64,000 nt of DNA from Clostridium_AD frigoriphilum (lineage in GTDB: Bacteria; Bacillota; Clostridia; Clostridiales; Clostridiaceae). Location of the stretch: assembly GCF_036541405.1 (NCBI RefSeq), contig NZ_JAZHFS010000003.1, positions 186,001 through 250,000 on the forward strand, given 5' to 3'. How positions within the stretch are numbered: position 1 is the first letter of the stretch; the number at the start of each line of letters is the position of its first letter. The notes below the pieces were generated by a model that worked only from the letters and a program-made list of their open reading frames with translations, had not been told where the DNA came from and did no database searches. Below are positions 32,425 to 41,277 of the stretch, piece by piece. A program made the translations under genes and the position numbers.

Positions 32425-34016
32425 TGGGAATAATACGTTCAATAGTTGGTTTTAAAGATTTTGTATTTCAAACACATGGGCAGATAATAGATTTAACACT
32501 TCAGCATATAGAATTAACAGTATTTGCTGTGCTTATAGCAATAATTATTGGAATTCCTTTAGGTATATTAATATCTAGAGTTAAGAAGTTAGCGGGGCCA
32601 GTTATAGGTCTTGCTAATTTAATACAAGCGGTACCTAGTTTAGCATTACTCGGATTTCTAATACCAGTAATGGGAATAGGCAGTGCACCGGCGATACTAA
32701 TGGTGTTTTTATATTCATTACTTCCTATTATAAAAAACACATATACCGGACTTATGAATATAAATCCAGATGTAATTGAGTCATCTAAGGGTATGGGAAT
32801 GACGAGTAAGCAAATACTTAAGCTAGTTCAATTACCACTTGCGTTTCCTATAATTATGACAGGAATAAGAATATCAGCAGTTACAGCTGTTGGGCTTATG
32901 ACAATTGCAGCATTTGTAGGTGCAGGTGGACTTGGATATATGGTATTCTCAGGTGTGCAAACTGTAGATAACAATATGATTCTAGCCGGAGCGATTCCTG
33001 CATGTTTACTTGCACTATTAATGGACGCTGTTGTAGCTAAAATCGAAGAAGGGGTTACACCTCCAGGAATTAGAAAAGCAGATGGTACAATTAAACTGTC
33101 TAGGAAAAAAAGATATAAATTTAACAAAACACAAAAAATCATAGCTAGTTGCTTAGTAGTCGTGTTAGTAGGTAGTGGTATATTTATGGCCACAAGAAAA
33201 ACCGACACAATTGTGGTGGGGTGTTACAACAGTTCAGAACAAATTATATTAGGTAATATGTTAGCAACGTTAATAGAAAAAAATACAAAAATTAAAGTAG
33301 AAAAAAAGTTGAATTTAGGCGGTTCGGGGCTGGCATATACAGCATTAAAAACTGGTAAAATAGATATGTATCCTGAGTATACTGGAATGAGTTTGGTTGG
33401 TATTATGAAGAGAGCACCAATTAATGATCCAGCTAAAGCATATAAAGTGGTAAGTGATTATTATCTTAATAACTATGGTATAATCTGGCTCAAACCTTTT
33501 GGATTTAACGATACTTATACATTGTCAGTAAGACAAGACACAGCAAAGAAATATAATCTAGAGACTATTTCAGACCTTGCAAAGGTGGGAGATAAGCTTA
33601 AACTAGGTGCTACATTAGAATTTTGTAATAGAGCAGATGGGTATTCAGGAATAAGTAAAGTATATAATTTTAAATTTAAAGAATTTAATTCAATTGATGG
33701 GGGACTAAGGTATACAGCTATAGGGAATAAAAAAGTAGATGTTATAGATGCTTTTACGACAGAAGGATTATTAAAGTCATATAAACTTAAGGTTTTAAAA
33801 GATGACAAACAATTCTTCCCAAATTATGATTGTGTACCGATAGTCAACAGTAAAACCCTTCAGAAATATCCACAACTTAAGCCTTTAATTAACAAATTAG
33901 GCGGAAAAATTACTGAGGAAAAAATGATAGAATTAAATTATAAGGTTGACAAACAAGCGGTGCCTCCAGCAAAGGTTGCAGAAGACTTCCTTAGAGAAAA
34001 TAAATTGATTAAGTAG
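32424..34016 (+). CDS. Permease fused to substrate-binding domain, osmolyte-type ABC transporter (second system)
   Basis: A 530-residue fusion like the protein at 11246-12823: an N-terminal permease with 'GLANLIQAVPSLALLGFLIP' and 'VIESSKGMGMTSKQILKLVQ', a linking helix, and an OpuAC-type binding domain from about residue 258. The ligand-side motifs differ from the first copy: 'VGCYNSSEQIILGNML' replaces GSKNFNEQ, and 'IDMYPEYTGM' replaces 'VDLYVEYTGT'. This may mean a different substrate, for example another betaine, choline or ergothioneine (EgtU-type proteins have this domain plan). It is translationally coupled to the ATPase gene. Confidence 0.88.
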   Translation: MGIIRSIVGFKDFVFQTHGQIIDLTLQHIELTVFAVLIAIIIGIPLGILISRVKKLAGPVIGLANLIQAVPSLALLGFLIPVMGIGSAPAILMVFLYSLLPIIKNTYTGLMNINPDVIESSKGMGMTSKQILKLVQLPLAFPIIMTGIRISAVTAVGLMTIAAFVGAGGLGYMVFSGVQTVDNNMILAGAIPACLLALLMDAVVAKIEEGVTPPGIRKADGTIKLSRKKRYKFNKTQKIIASCLVVVLVGSGIFMATRKTDTIVVGCYNSSEQIILGNMLATLIEKNTKIKVEKKLNLGGSGLAYTALKTGKIDMYPEYTGMSLVGIMKRAPINDPAKAYKVVSDYYLNNYGIIWLKPFGFNDTYTLSVRQDTAKKYNLETISDLAKVGDKLKLGATLEFCNRADGYSGISKVYNFKFKEFNSIDGGLRYTAIGNKKVDVIDAFTTEGLLKSYKLKVLKDDKQFFPNYDCVPIVNSKTLQKYPQLKPLINKLGGKITEEKMIELNYKVDKQAVPPAKVAEDFLRENKLIK

Positions 34017-34040
34017 TTTTAGTTTAAGGAAGATATAATT

Positions 34041-34083
34041 AAAATGGTCCGTTTCTACAGTTTATGTAGGGAGGGGCTATTTT
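34041..34083. terminator. Probable bidirectional terminator
   Basis: AAAATGGTCC (34041-34050) pairs with GGGCTATTTT (34074-34083) through one G-T wobble. An inner TCTACA/TGTAG-type stem is also present. It lies between convergent genes. Confidence 0.65.
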
Positions 34084-34094
34084 AATATTAGCTA

Positions 34095-34427
34095 TTATTT
34101 CAATAAGTGAGAATAATGATTGATAGACCAAGTTTCAATTTCTTTAATAATTTTAGTTAGCGCGTTTCCTCGATCAGTAAGATAATATTCAACTTTAGGG
34201 GGAATCTGCGCATATATTTTCTTGTTTACTAATTCATCATTTATTAATTCTTTGAGGTTTTCATTTAATACCTTTTGACTTATACCTATTGTTATTCTTT
34301 GAAGTTCTAAAAATCTTTTAGGTTCATCATATAAATGACATAACAAAACTGCCCTCCACTTGCCTCGTACAAAATCCATTGCATAATCTAATAAACATAT
34401 ATATTCTTTACCTTTACAGTATATCAT
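34095..34427 (-). CDS. HxlR family transcriptional regulator
   Basis: A 110-residue winged-helix regulator. It has the HxlR layout: a cysteine near the N-terminus (Cys4, 'YCKGKEYICLLDYAM', with a second at Cys11), 'VRGKWRAVLLCHLYDEPKRF', 'LQRITIGISQKVLNENLKEL' and 'VEYYLTDRGNAL'. Several HxlR proteins (YodB, HypR) sense quinones or disulfide stress through the N-terminal cysteine. It is divergent from an iron-sulfur flavoprotein gene, the usual arrangement for a regulator and its reductase target. AGGTAGG precedes the ATG. Confidence 0.88.
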   Translation of the reverse strand: MIYCKGKEYICLLDYAMDFVRGKWRAVLLCHLYDEPKRFLELQRITIGISQKVLNENLKELINDELVNKKIYAQIPPKVEYYLTDRGNALTKIIKEIETWSINHYSHLLK

Positions 34428-34566
34428 TAGGGTACCTACCTTTAATTGTTTTTATATTTAGGATCTTCAATGAGAGTCATAACATATTAGAGCTAATTAT
34501 ATAGGAGCAATTTAATATAAGCAAACTTATACATAATGTTAAATAAGTATAGATATTTATAAGAAT

Positions 34567-34582
34567 CTTACCTAAAGGTAAG
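34567..34582. promoter_or_regulatory. Candidate HxlR operator
   Basis: CTTACC-TAAA-GGTAAG, a perfect 6-bp inverted repeat in the hxlR/flavoprotein divergent region. It is followed at 34629-34634 by TATAAT with a weak -35 (TAGCAA, 17-base spacer), 45 bases before the flavoprotein start. HxlR targets are short palindromes of this kind. The remaining 251-base gap shows nothing else clear. Confidence 0.45.
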
Positions 34583-34678
34583 GTAACTAACTAAATAGTG
34601 CGTACTAGCAAGTTAAATAGGGAAGCCTTATAATGAACACAGGTTTAAATAAATGAAGATTATATGGAGGTATATATT

Positions 34679-35314
34679 ATGAAAGTACTTGCTTTTAACG
34701 GGAGTCCTAATAAAAATGGGAATACATATGAGGCTATCAAGGCTGTAGCTACAGAACTTAAAAAAGAGAATATAGAGGTAGAAATTATTCATGTAGGAAA
34801 TAAAGAAATACGTGGATGTTTAGCCTGTGGCGGATGTAGTAGAAACATGAATGAAAAGTGTGTTATTAAGAATGACGAGGTTAATGAATGGATTCAAAAA
34901 ATGAAAGAGGCTGATGGAATTATTTTAGGATCACCTGTACATTACAGTGCAATAGCTGGAACTATGAAATCATTTTTAGATCGTGCATTCCTTGTAACAT
35001 CTACAAATGGAGGTATGCTTAGACATAAAGTAGGAGCTAGTGTTGTCGCAGTAAGGCGTGCGGGTGGAATTCCAACATTTGATCAATTAAATAATTATAT
35101 TAATTATTCAGAAATGGCAATGCCTACATCTAATTATTGGAATGTAGTTTTTGGTACTGCACCAGGCGAAGCAACTCAAGATGAAGAGGGAATGCAGATT
35201 ATGAGAGTCCTCGGCAAAAATATGTCATGGCTTTTAAAACTTGTAGATGCTGGTAAAGATAAGATAGAAGAACCTAAAGTTGAAGACAAGGTATTTATGA
35301 ACTTTATAAGATAG
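34679..35314 (+). CDS. Iron-sulfur flavoprotein (Isf-like NADPH-dependent FMN reductase)
   Basis: A 211-residue flavodoxin-like protein. The FMN phosphate loop is 'AFNGSPNKNGNTYEAIK' (about residues 4-20). 'RGCLACGGCSRNMNEKC' gives the compact C-x2-C-x2-C-x7-C motif that binds [4Fe-4S] in Isf proteins. 'ADGIILGSPVHYSAIAGTMK' is the flavin-side loop. Isf family members move electrons to small acceptors and are linked to oxidative stress in anaerobes. GGAGGT precedes ATG 34679. The divergent HxlR gene is the likely regulator. Repeat copy D begins 43 bases downstream. Confidence 0.85.
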   Translation: MKVLAFNGSPNKNGNTYEAIKAVATELKKENIEVEIIHVGNKEIRGCLACGGCSRNMNEKCVIKNDEVNEWIQKMKEADGIILGSPVHYSAIAGTMKSFLDRAFLVTSTNGGMLRHKVGASVVAVRRAGGIPTFDQLNNYINYSEMAMPTSNYWNVVFGTAPGEATQDEEGMQIMRVLGKNMSWLLKLVDAGKDKIEEPKVEDKVFMNFIR

Positions 35315-35356
35315 TGACTAAAATTAGTCACTAATTTGTTCCACAGTCATTTACCG

Positions 35357-35670
35357 GAATAAAAAAGCATGAAATTTATCCGTAATGATTTGCAAATAGA
35401 GGCGAATGAACTATTGAAATTTAGTTTAGAAATTCTTCTTTTGCGATTATAAAATTCTCGTAAGCCTGACAGGTTGCATAACAATTAATAATTGTTATGT
35501 CCCCCAGAGAACTACCCAGAGGCCCAGGCTAATGAACTTGAGACAGGACGTCGAGTGTGAATGATAGAGAATTTTATATAAGCAAAAGATTAGAATTCCT
35601 TAATTAAATCTCTAGTTTAGAGCTCGATTGGCAAAGTATTACGGATTTCTTCATGCTTTTTTTTGTATTC
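35357..35670 (-). repeat. Palindromic repeat element, copy D (reverse orientation, rearranged core)
   Basis: About 314 bp. The outer arms GAATAAAAAAGCATGAA (from 35357) and TTCATGCTTTTTTTTG with GTATTC (to 35670) pair, and the right arm covers the last codons of the cyclase gene, so the outer stem can act as its terminator. Core blocks are the reverse complements of those in B and C: CTCGTAAGCCTGACAGG, the ATAACAATT hairpin, CCCCCAGAGAACTACCCAGA and GAGACAGGACGTCGAGTG. The hairpin plus CCCCCAGAG block has moved ahead of the GACAGGACG block relative to B and C. Nothing else occupies this 336-base gap. Confidence 0.8.
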
Positions 35671-37453
35671 GCAGATCTAAATTTATTGACATAACTTTAT
35701 TTTTACCCATAGCTTTTGCTTGGTACATAGCTTTGTCTGCTGATGTAAATAAATATTCTAGATTCTCAGTAGTAGGAGTGATAGATGCAACTCCAAGGCT
35801 TGAGGTAATTGGTATTGTATCTGATTTTCTAATAATTAAAGGATTGTTTTCTATTGCATGTCTCAAATTTTCTCCAACCATTTCGGCCTTTTTAAAGGAG
35901 GTGCCGGGTAATAACACAATAAATTCTTCACCACCGAAACGCCCTAAAATATGACTCTCATCTAAATTCTGTGAACAAATTTTTGAAAGCCGTTTTAACA
36001 CTAAGTCACCAGTATGATGACCTAGGCGATCATTTATTTTTTTGAAATCATCTATGTCAATCATAATGGAAGAAATAGGTTGCATTGATGATTTTGCTTT
36101 ATCGAAGATTTTATTAGCAAGTTCAAAAAAACTGCGTCTATTATATAAGCTTGTTAGAGGGTCAATGCAAGCTAGTTGTTTTGTTTTACCATGTAATTTA
36201 GCATTTTCCACAGCAACACCTGCATTGAAGGCAAAGGATAAAGCTATGTCGCAGTGATTTTTAGTATAAATATTCTTTTTACTCGAATCTAAGGTTAGTA
36301 GGCCAACAATTTTATTATTGAAAATCACAGGTATTCCTAGCCAACTTTCAATATCTGTTAGATTTATATAATGATTAAAACGATTATCTTCTTTAACATT
36401 AGTAACTAATAATGTAGTGTAAGTTTTATATATTTCTTTAAATAGCAGGTCTTCGTCTTTATTTATACGAATCTTGTATATAGCATTTATATTTTTGAAA
36501 CCATAGGCTGATTTAACAATAAATTGGCTATTTTCTTCCATAAAGAATGATGCACTGTCATATGGAATTATTTGTTTTAAACTTATAAGTAACTTGTCTA
36601 ATACCTCGTCTAAATTTAAAGTCGAATTTAGGGAAAAAGTAGCAGAACAAAGTTTTTCTCTTAAACAATATTGTTCCTTTTGCTTAGCTAAGGTCTCGAT
36701 TTTTTTATATGCTTTAGATTGATTTTTTGCTAGTATAAAAATATTTAAAAGTATAAAAAAGAAGAAGATTAGCAGTGAGTAATCATTGACATTATTTATA
36801 CCTAAATAATGTAGCATGGACATAGAGATGATTACAATAGTTGTAAGAAAGGCAATTAGTATGATTATGATTTTTTGATTTTGGCTTCGATATGCCTTTA
36901 ATATAATATAAGTAGCATATACAATGAGTAACATACTAGAAAATTGAAATATTATAAGCAACTTTGATGCAAGTATTGGGGAAATGAAAATAGTAGTAGC
37001 TATAAAGAATAAACAAAACAACTTGCATATATTATTAATAGTTTTTGAAGAACTTTCCTTAAAAAGTATAAACATAAAACTAAGTATAAAAAAAACTGCC
37101 AGATAGATGCTTAAGTATTGCAGTTTAATAACTAGAATGTAATTTAAGGTGGGATATAAGGATAAAAAATATTTGTTGCCAACAATTAAAGTCCTTAAAG
37201 ACATAATTATACACAGGCAACCAAAATAAAGCTTAGAAATGTCCTCTGTTCTAAAAATATATAAGCATAGGTGATATAAAGCGACAATAAGAAATACGCC
37301 AAAGTATAAGAAATTAAGTACACCGTTTTTAGAATTAATATTTGAGGATGAAGTAGGCACATTCAATTTATTTAAGGAGAAAATAACATATAATAATGCT
37401 ACCAAAATAATAGTGGATAGAATAATAGTCAATGATTTTTCTTTTTTTAGCAT
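35651..37453 (-). CDS. Diguanylate cyclase with 7TM and GAF sensor domains
   Basis: A 600-residue membrane signalling protein. About eight hydrophobic helices (residues 5-about 250) form a 7TM-type sensor, then a short coiled coil, a GAF domain (about 275-415, 'LGIPVIFNNKIVGLLTLDSS'), and a GGDEF domain (about 430-590, 'DPLTSLYNRRSFFELANKIF', 'DIDDFKKINDRLGHHTGD', 'LGRFGGEEFIVLLPG'). The intact GGEEF loop predicts c-di-GMP synthesis. The upstream RxxD inhibitory site is not evident. ATG 37453 is preferred to ATG 37474 because AAGGGG lies between them. The signal is unknown. Its 3' end lies within repeat copy D. Confidence 0.88.
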   Translation of the reverse strand: MLKKEKSLTIILSTIILVALLYVIFSLNKLNVPTSSSNINSKNGVLNFLYFGVFLIVALYHLCLYIFRTEDISKLYFGCLCIIMSLRTLIVGNKYFLSLYPTLNYILVIKLQYLSIYLAVFFILSFMFILFKESSSKTINNICKLFCLFFIATTIFISPILASKLLIIFQFSSMLLIVYATYIILKAYRSQNQKIIIILIAFLTTIVIISMSMLHYLGINNVNDYSLLIFFFFILLNIFILAKNQSKAYKKIETLAKQKEQYCLREKLCSATFSLNSTLNLDEVLDKLLISLKQIIPYDSASFFMEENSQFIVKSAYGFKNINAIYKIRINKDEDLLFKEIYKTYTTLLVTNVKEDNRFNHYINLTDIESWLGIPVIFNNKIVGLLTLDSSKKNIYTKNHCDIALSFAFNAGVAVENAKLHGKTKQLACIDPLTSLYNRRSFFELANKIFDKAKSSMQPISSIMIDIDDFKKINDRLGHHTGDLVLKRLSKICSQNLDESHILGRFGGEEFIVLLPGTSFKKAEMVGENLRHAIENNPLIIRKSDTIPITSSLGVASITPTTENLEYLFTSADKAMYQAKAMGKNKVMSINLDLRIQKKA

Positions 37454-37655
37454 TATGTATATAACCCCTTTCATTATATTATTGTAATCATATTACCTTA
37501 GTATAACAAAAATGTCATTATTTATTTAAAAGGCGGAATTATTTGAGTCATATGTATAATCAATATAAAGTTTATAAAACATGTAATCCATTACTTACAA
37601 AATTCTATGATATACTATATTTAGTTTAAGAAAAGTGGTTACGTGGGGGTAAAAA

Positions 37656-38480
37656 ATGTATAAATTAATAGCAATAGACATGGATGGAACCTTATTAAAT
37701 AGCGAAAAGAAAATTTCAACAGCTAATTTTAATGCAATACAACAAGCAAAAGATATTGGAGTTAAGGTTGTACTGGCATCAGGAAGACCTCTAATTGGAT
37801 TTAAAAGATATCTAGAAGAACTTAATTTAGTTTCAGAGGATAATTATGCAGTAGCATTTAATGGAGCACTTGTCCAGAACTGTGAAGGTAATGAGATAAT
37901 ATCTAAAACAACATTAACTCTTGAAGATTATAAATATATATATAGTTTAAGCAAAAAGCTAAATGTTAATATACATGCATTAACGGAAGATTCAGTAATT
38001 TCTCCCAAAGACACAACATTCACTAGGCACGAAGCAGAAATGAATCATATTCCTAATGAAATAATTGCTGTAGAGGATGTACCAGCAAGTACTACTATAG
38101 TTAAGGTTATGTTTGTAGACAAGCCAGAAGTTATAGAAGATGTAATGGGAAAGATTCCAGAGGAAGTAAGTGATAAATACACAGTAGTTAGAAGTGCAGC
38201 TTTCTACTTAGAGTTTCTCCCTAAATCAGTTAATAAAGGTGCGGGAGTGGCAGCGCTTGCTGAAAAATTAAATATTAAACAAGAAGAAGTTATATGCATA
38301 GGCGATGCAGGCAATGATATCCATATGATTAAATATGCTGGACTTGGAGTTGCTATGGGAAATGCATATCCAGAGGTTAAAAGAGTTGCTAATTTTATAA
38401 CTAAAACTAATGATCAAGATGGTGTAGCATTTATTATTAACAAATTTATTTTGAATCCACAAGAAGAGTTTGCGGTATAA
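37656..38480 (+). CDS. Cof-type HAD-IIB phosphatase
   Basis: A 274-residue HAD hydrolase. Motif I is 'IAIDMDGTLLNSEKKIS' (nucleophile Asp8), motif II is 'VVLASGRPL', motif III is the lysine in 'KSVNKGAGVAALAEKL', and motif IV is 'CIGDAGNDIHMIKYAGLGVA'. The C2b cap lies between motifs II and III. Family members dephosphorylate sugar phosphates, FMN or PLP, and specificity is not predictable. GTGGGGGT lies 7 bases before the ATG. It is a single gene with a strong terminator. Confidence 0.9.
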   Translation: MYKLIAIDMDGTLLNSEKKISTANFNAIQQAKDIGVKVVLASGRPLIGFKRYLEELNLVSEDNYAVAFNGALVQNCEGNEIISKTTLTLEDYKYIYSLSKKLNVNIHALTEDSVISPKDTTFTRHEAEMNHIPNEIIAVEDVPASTTIVKVMFVDKPEVIEDVMGKIPEEVSDKYTVVRSAAFYLEFLPKSVNKGAGVAALAEKLNIKQEEVICIGDAGNDIHMIKYAGLGVAMGNAYPEVKRVANFITKTNDQDGVAFIINKFILNPQEEFAV

Positions 38481-38491
38481 TACTATAAAAT

Positions 38492-38532
38492 AAAGCAAGC
38501 AAATTCCTTAGGAATTTGCTTGCTTTGTTTTT
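38492..38532 (+). terminator. Rho-independent terminator
   Basis: AAAGCAAGCAAATTCC (38492-38507) pairs with GGAATTTGCTTGCTTT (38511-38526), followed by a T-rich tail. Confidence 0.9.
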
Positions 38533-38633
38533 ATAGTAAATTGTTAATAACAAAAATAAAATGTGTTAACAAAAAAATGGTACAATAAGCATACATTATT
38601 TATATTTTTACAGAAAGAATCCAGGAGGGTAAA

Positions 38634-39536
38634 ATGAGTAAAACTAAAAAAATATTATTAGCTTTTATGTGTCTTGTTATTATAGGTGGAGTATTATATA
38701 AAGTAAATTATGTAGAAAAAGAACATGAAAAATCGGTACAAGCTATAAAAACAAATGAGCAAAATAAAAAGTTGAATAAGATCGCTAATGAAAAGTTGCT
38801 AGCAAAAGCAAAAGGAGTAAAAGAGGCAGAGGCAGTAAAAGATGCAAAGGTGCTGCTTAAAGTTAACAAAGATAAAGAAATTTTAAAAAAGCAAAAAGAT
38901 TTGGACAAAAATTTGGCGAAGGTAGTTGTTATAGACCCAGGACATGCAAGTATTACTAGTTTCGAGCAAGAAAAGCAATCACCAGGCTCAACAATAATGA
39001 AAATAAAGGAGCCAGGTGGAGCTCAAGGAATTAATACAAAAACGCCTGAGTATGTGGTTAATATGGCGGTAGCAGTTAGACTAAAAGTTTTGCTTAGTAA
39101 AAAAGGATATACTGTAAAAATGACTAAGACAGAGAATAAACAAATGCTTGGGAATATTGCAAGGGCTCAGGTCGGAAACAATTCTAAGGCAAATTTAGTT
39201 ATACGAATTCATGCAGATTCAAATGATAATTCATCTGTTAGTGGAGCGTCAATGCTTGTACCTACGGATACTAAAGATACAGATCCAATATATAAGTTGA
39301 GCAAACAATATGGACAAGTAGTTTTTAGAAATCTTATTAATGATGTAGGAATGAATGATAGAGGCGTTGTTGAAAGAGATGATATGACAGGATTTAATTG
39401 GTCTAAGGTCCCTGTTATTTTAGTGGAGATGGGTTTCTTATCGAATAGTAGTGAAGAAAGGCTTCTCATAACTGAATCTTACCAAGATAAGTTAGCAAGG
39501 GGTTTGGCAGATGGGATTGATGCGGCGTTAAAGTAA
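38634..39536 (+). CDS. cwlD: N-acetylmuramoyl-L-alanine amidase (Amidase_3, CwlD type)
   Basis: A 300-residue exported hydrolase with an N-terminal signal anchor (about residues 6-22), a charged linker of about 70 residues, and a zinc amidase domain from about 95 to the end. Zinc ligands are His104 in 'VVVIDPGHAS', Glu126 in 'KEPGGAQG' and His193 in 'VIRIHADSN'. The catalytic glutamate is Glu265 in 'VILVEMGFLSNSSEERLL'. It cleaves stem peptides from muramic acid. The small single-domain form resembles CwlD, which starts muramic-delta-lactam formation in spore cortex, and a GerS-like lipoprotein gene lies 2.3 kb away. A vegetative amidase role cannot be excluded. GGAGGGT precedes the ATG. Confidence 0.85.
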   Translation: MSKTKKILLAFMCLVIIGGVLYKVNYVEKEHEKSVQAIKTNEQNKKLNKIANEKLLAKAKGVKEAEAVKDAKVLLKVNKDKEILKKQKDLDKNLAKVVVIDPGHASITSFEQEKQSPGSTIMKIKEPGGAQGINTKTPEYVVNMAVAVRLKVLLSKKGYTVKMTKTENKQMLGNIARAQVGNNSKANLVIRIHADSNDNSSVSGASMLVPTDTKDTDPIYKLSKQYGQVVFRNLINDVGMNDRGVVERDDMTGFNWSKVPVILVEMGFLSNSSEERLLITESYQDKLARGLADGIDAALK

Positions 39537-39552
39537 AGGTATCGAATCTCTT

Positions 39553-39599
39553 GAGTGACTTGCAATACGAACTCGAAACATGAAATTCCATTAAGAAAT
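39553..39599 (+). repeat. Left-end fragment of the palindromic element
   Basis: GAGTGACTTG, then GAAACATGAAATT-CATTAAG, matches the left arm of copy C in the same order, but no core or right arm follows. It begins 17 bases after the amidase stop codon. The remaining gap to the next gene is A+T-rich and featureless. Confidence 0.6.
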
Positions 39600-39745
39600 A
39601 AAAATTTTTTAAATGTTTTTTTATAAAAATTATTAGTATTTATTTTCATGTTATTTGGTATAGTTTATATGTATTATGCCACACTAAATGTAATACAATT
39701 GAGAGTTGTTTATTAATTTATTTTGGTGAAGAGAGAGATGTGATT

Positions 39746-40342
39746 ATGAGAGATATGGAGAATAATGATAAAAAGCATTTAAAGAAAATTTATAAAAATT
39801 TTTCTGACTTAGTTTATGTTGTTGCTACAACGGAACTTGAGTCTTTTATTACTAAGGGTGAATTTACTAGTTTTTTCAATTATAGGATGAAACAAATACT
39901 TTCAGAGATTAATGAAAAAAGTGGGATTTTAGATGCTGGTGTTTTTTTTAATACAAAAGGTGAAATAACACTTATTGATGTGGGGGTAGTAGGCAAATTT
40001 ATAGAGAATAATTATAATTTGAAAATGCTGGAATATTATAAGAATACTTTTTTAAATAACATTATTAGGGGAGTGGTTAATGGGTCCGAAAAGTCAAAAG
40101 TAGATTTTATTTTAATTTCATATTCAATATTATATGATACGCTAAATGAATTATATAAAACTATTAGTTGTAAGCAAGTGAATAAGATTATATATATAAA
40201 TCGATATGCTTTAGAGGATTACAACAAAGAGGATTGCACTATGGTTCTTGCTACACTATTAATACTAGAAGATTTATGCAGATATATTGGTGTTGATAGA
40301 CATAAAATGGTAAATGGATTAAAGAATAAAATTTACAAATAA
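39746..40342 (+). CDS. Hypothetical protein
   Basis: A 198-residue, mostly helical cytosolic protein with no signal peptide or transmembrane helix. The N-terminal half has 'LKKIYKNFSDLVYVVATTEL' and 'SFFNYRMKQILSEINEKSGI'. The middle, 'AGVFFNTKGEITLIDVGVVG', looks like two beta-strands, and the C-terminal half is helical, with 'TMVLATLLILEDLCRYIGVD'. I do not recognise the family. GTG 39740, ATG 39746 and ATG 39755 are all possible starts; ATG 39746 is chosen. It lies between a CwlD-type amidase and the DUF6514-like gene. The 368-base gap that follows is very A+T-rich and contains a possible Spo0A box. Confidence 0.6.
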   Translation: MRDMENNDKKHLKKIYKNFSDLVYVVATTELESFITKGEFTSFFNYRMKQILSEINEKSGILDAGVFFNTKGEITLIDVGVVGKFIENNYNLKMLEYYKNTFLNNIIRGVVNGSEKSKVDFILISYSILYDTLNELYKTISCKQVNKIIYINRYALEDYNKEDCTMVLATLLILEDLCRYIGVDRHKMVNGLKNKIYK

Positions 40343-40516
40343 TAAAGTTAAATTAAAAAATAAATAAAATTACATGTAAAATTTTAAGATAATATGATAA
40401 ATGTTTACAAAATAACAATATTTTGCATTGAATTGAGGGCTTTTTAAAAAACGATTATAATTTGTTTAAGAATATTCAATTTTATATAAAAAACTTTTAG
40501 CTATATTTATTATAAT

Positions 40517-40523
40517 TTCGACA
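40517..40523. promoter_or_regulatory. Possible Spo0A box
   Basis: TTCGACA (reverse complement TGTCGAA) followed by AA, in the A+T-rich intergenic region upstream of the DUF6514-like gene. It matches the 0A-box core exactly, but a 7-base match is weak evidence alone, and the nearest start is almost 190 bases away. Confidence 0.25.
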
Positions 40524-40710
40524 AATAAACTACTTCATATAAAATCTAACCTATTGCTATTCTTTCTTAATCGTGACTTTATGGGTGTATAGGGTTGAAG
40601 TTGTCATTAAAAAGAGATAAGATAATGTAAACGTATTTCACAAAATGACATATTTTTTTTGAAAGTAATGGTACTGTATTCTCATAAGAAAGTATGGGAG
40701 GCAAACGCAT

Positions 40711-41064
40711 ATGGTAATTATAGAAAATTTGTATAAAGAAATAACAGATGGTGATGTGAATTATAATTATGCTTACAGATTGGTAAAAGATAACATGTCT
40801 GTAGTGATGTATGGTAAGCTTACTGAAATACAAGCTTATGGCATTGAAATAGAAAGGCAAGATATTACCAATGGTACAGTTGTAAGAATACAAAGAGACT
40901 GCGCAAAACATATAAGTCCACAAAGGTATAAAGTTAAAAATCTTTTGAAAATATTATACGATAATACTGTATCACCTATTCATATGATTGACATATTGGG
41001 TGAGTATATTGATGAGTATACTAGTGACTTTGATGAAGTGTTAGCGAGTATAGCTTCTTGTTAA
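40711..41064 (+). CDS. DUF6514-like protein
   Basis: A 117-residue cytosolic protein. The pattern 'YAYRLVKDNMSVVMYGKLTE', 'AYGIEIERQDI', and 'LLKILYDNTVSPIHMIDILG' (an L-x8-VSP-x-H/HL-x-DI ending) resembles small clostridial proteins of DUF6514 as I recall them. Function is unknown. GGGAGG lies about 11 bases ahead of ATG 40711. It sits alone, upstream of acpS and on the same strand. Confidence 0.6.
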   Translation: MVIIENLYKEITDGDVNYNYAYRLVKDNMSVVMYGKLTEIQAYGIEIERQDITNGTVVRIQRDCAKHISPQRYKVKNLLKILYDNTVSPIHMIDILGEYIDEYTSDFDEVLASIASC

Positions 41065-41277
41065 TAATTTATGTTGACCTAACATATTGATGAGAATATT
41101 CCACCTTTAGAGGACGATTATTCTCTTTTTTCTATAATGGAAAATTACAAAATTATAGAGTATAATACTATAAATGGTCATAGTTATAATATAACGGTAT
41201 ACCATTGAAATATAATACAATAGCTTACTAAAGCTTTAAATTTGTAAACATAGATTAACAAGTGGGAGTTGATAAGT

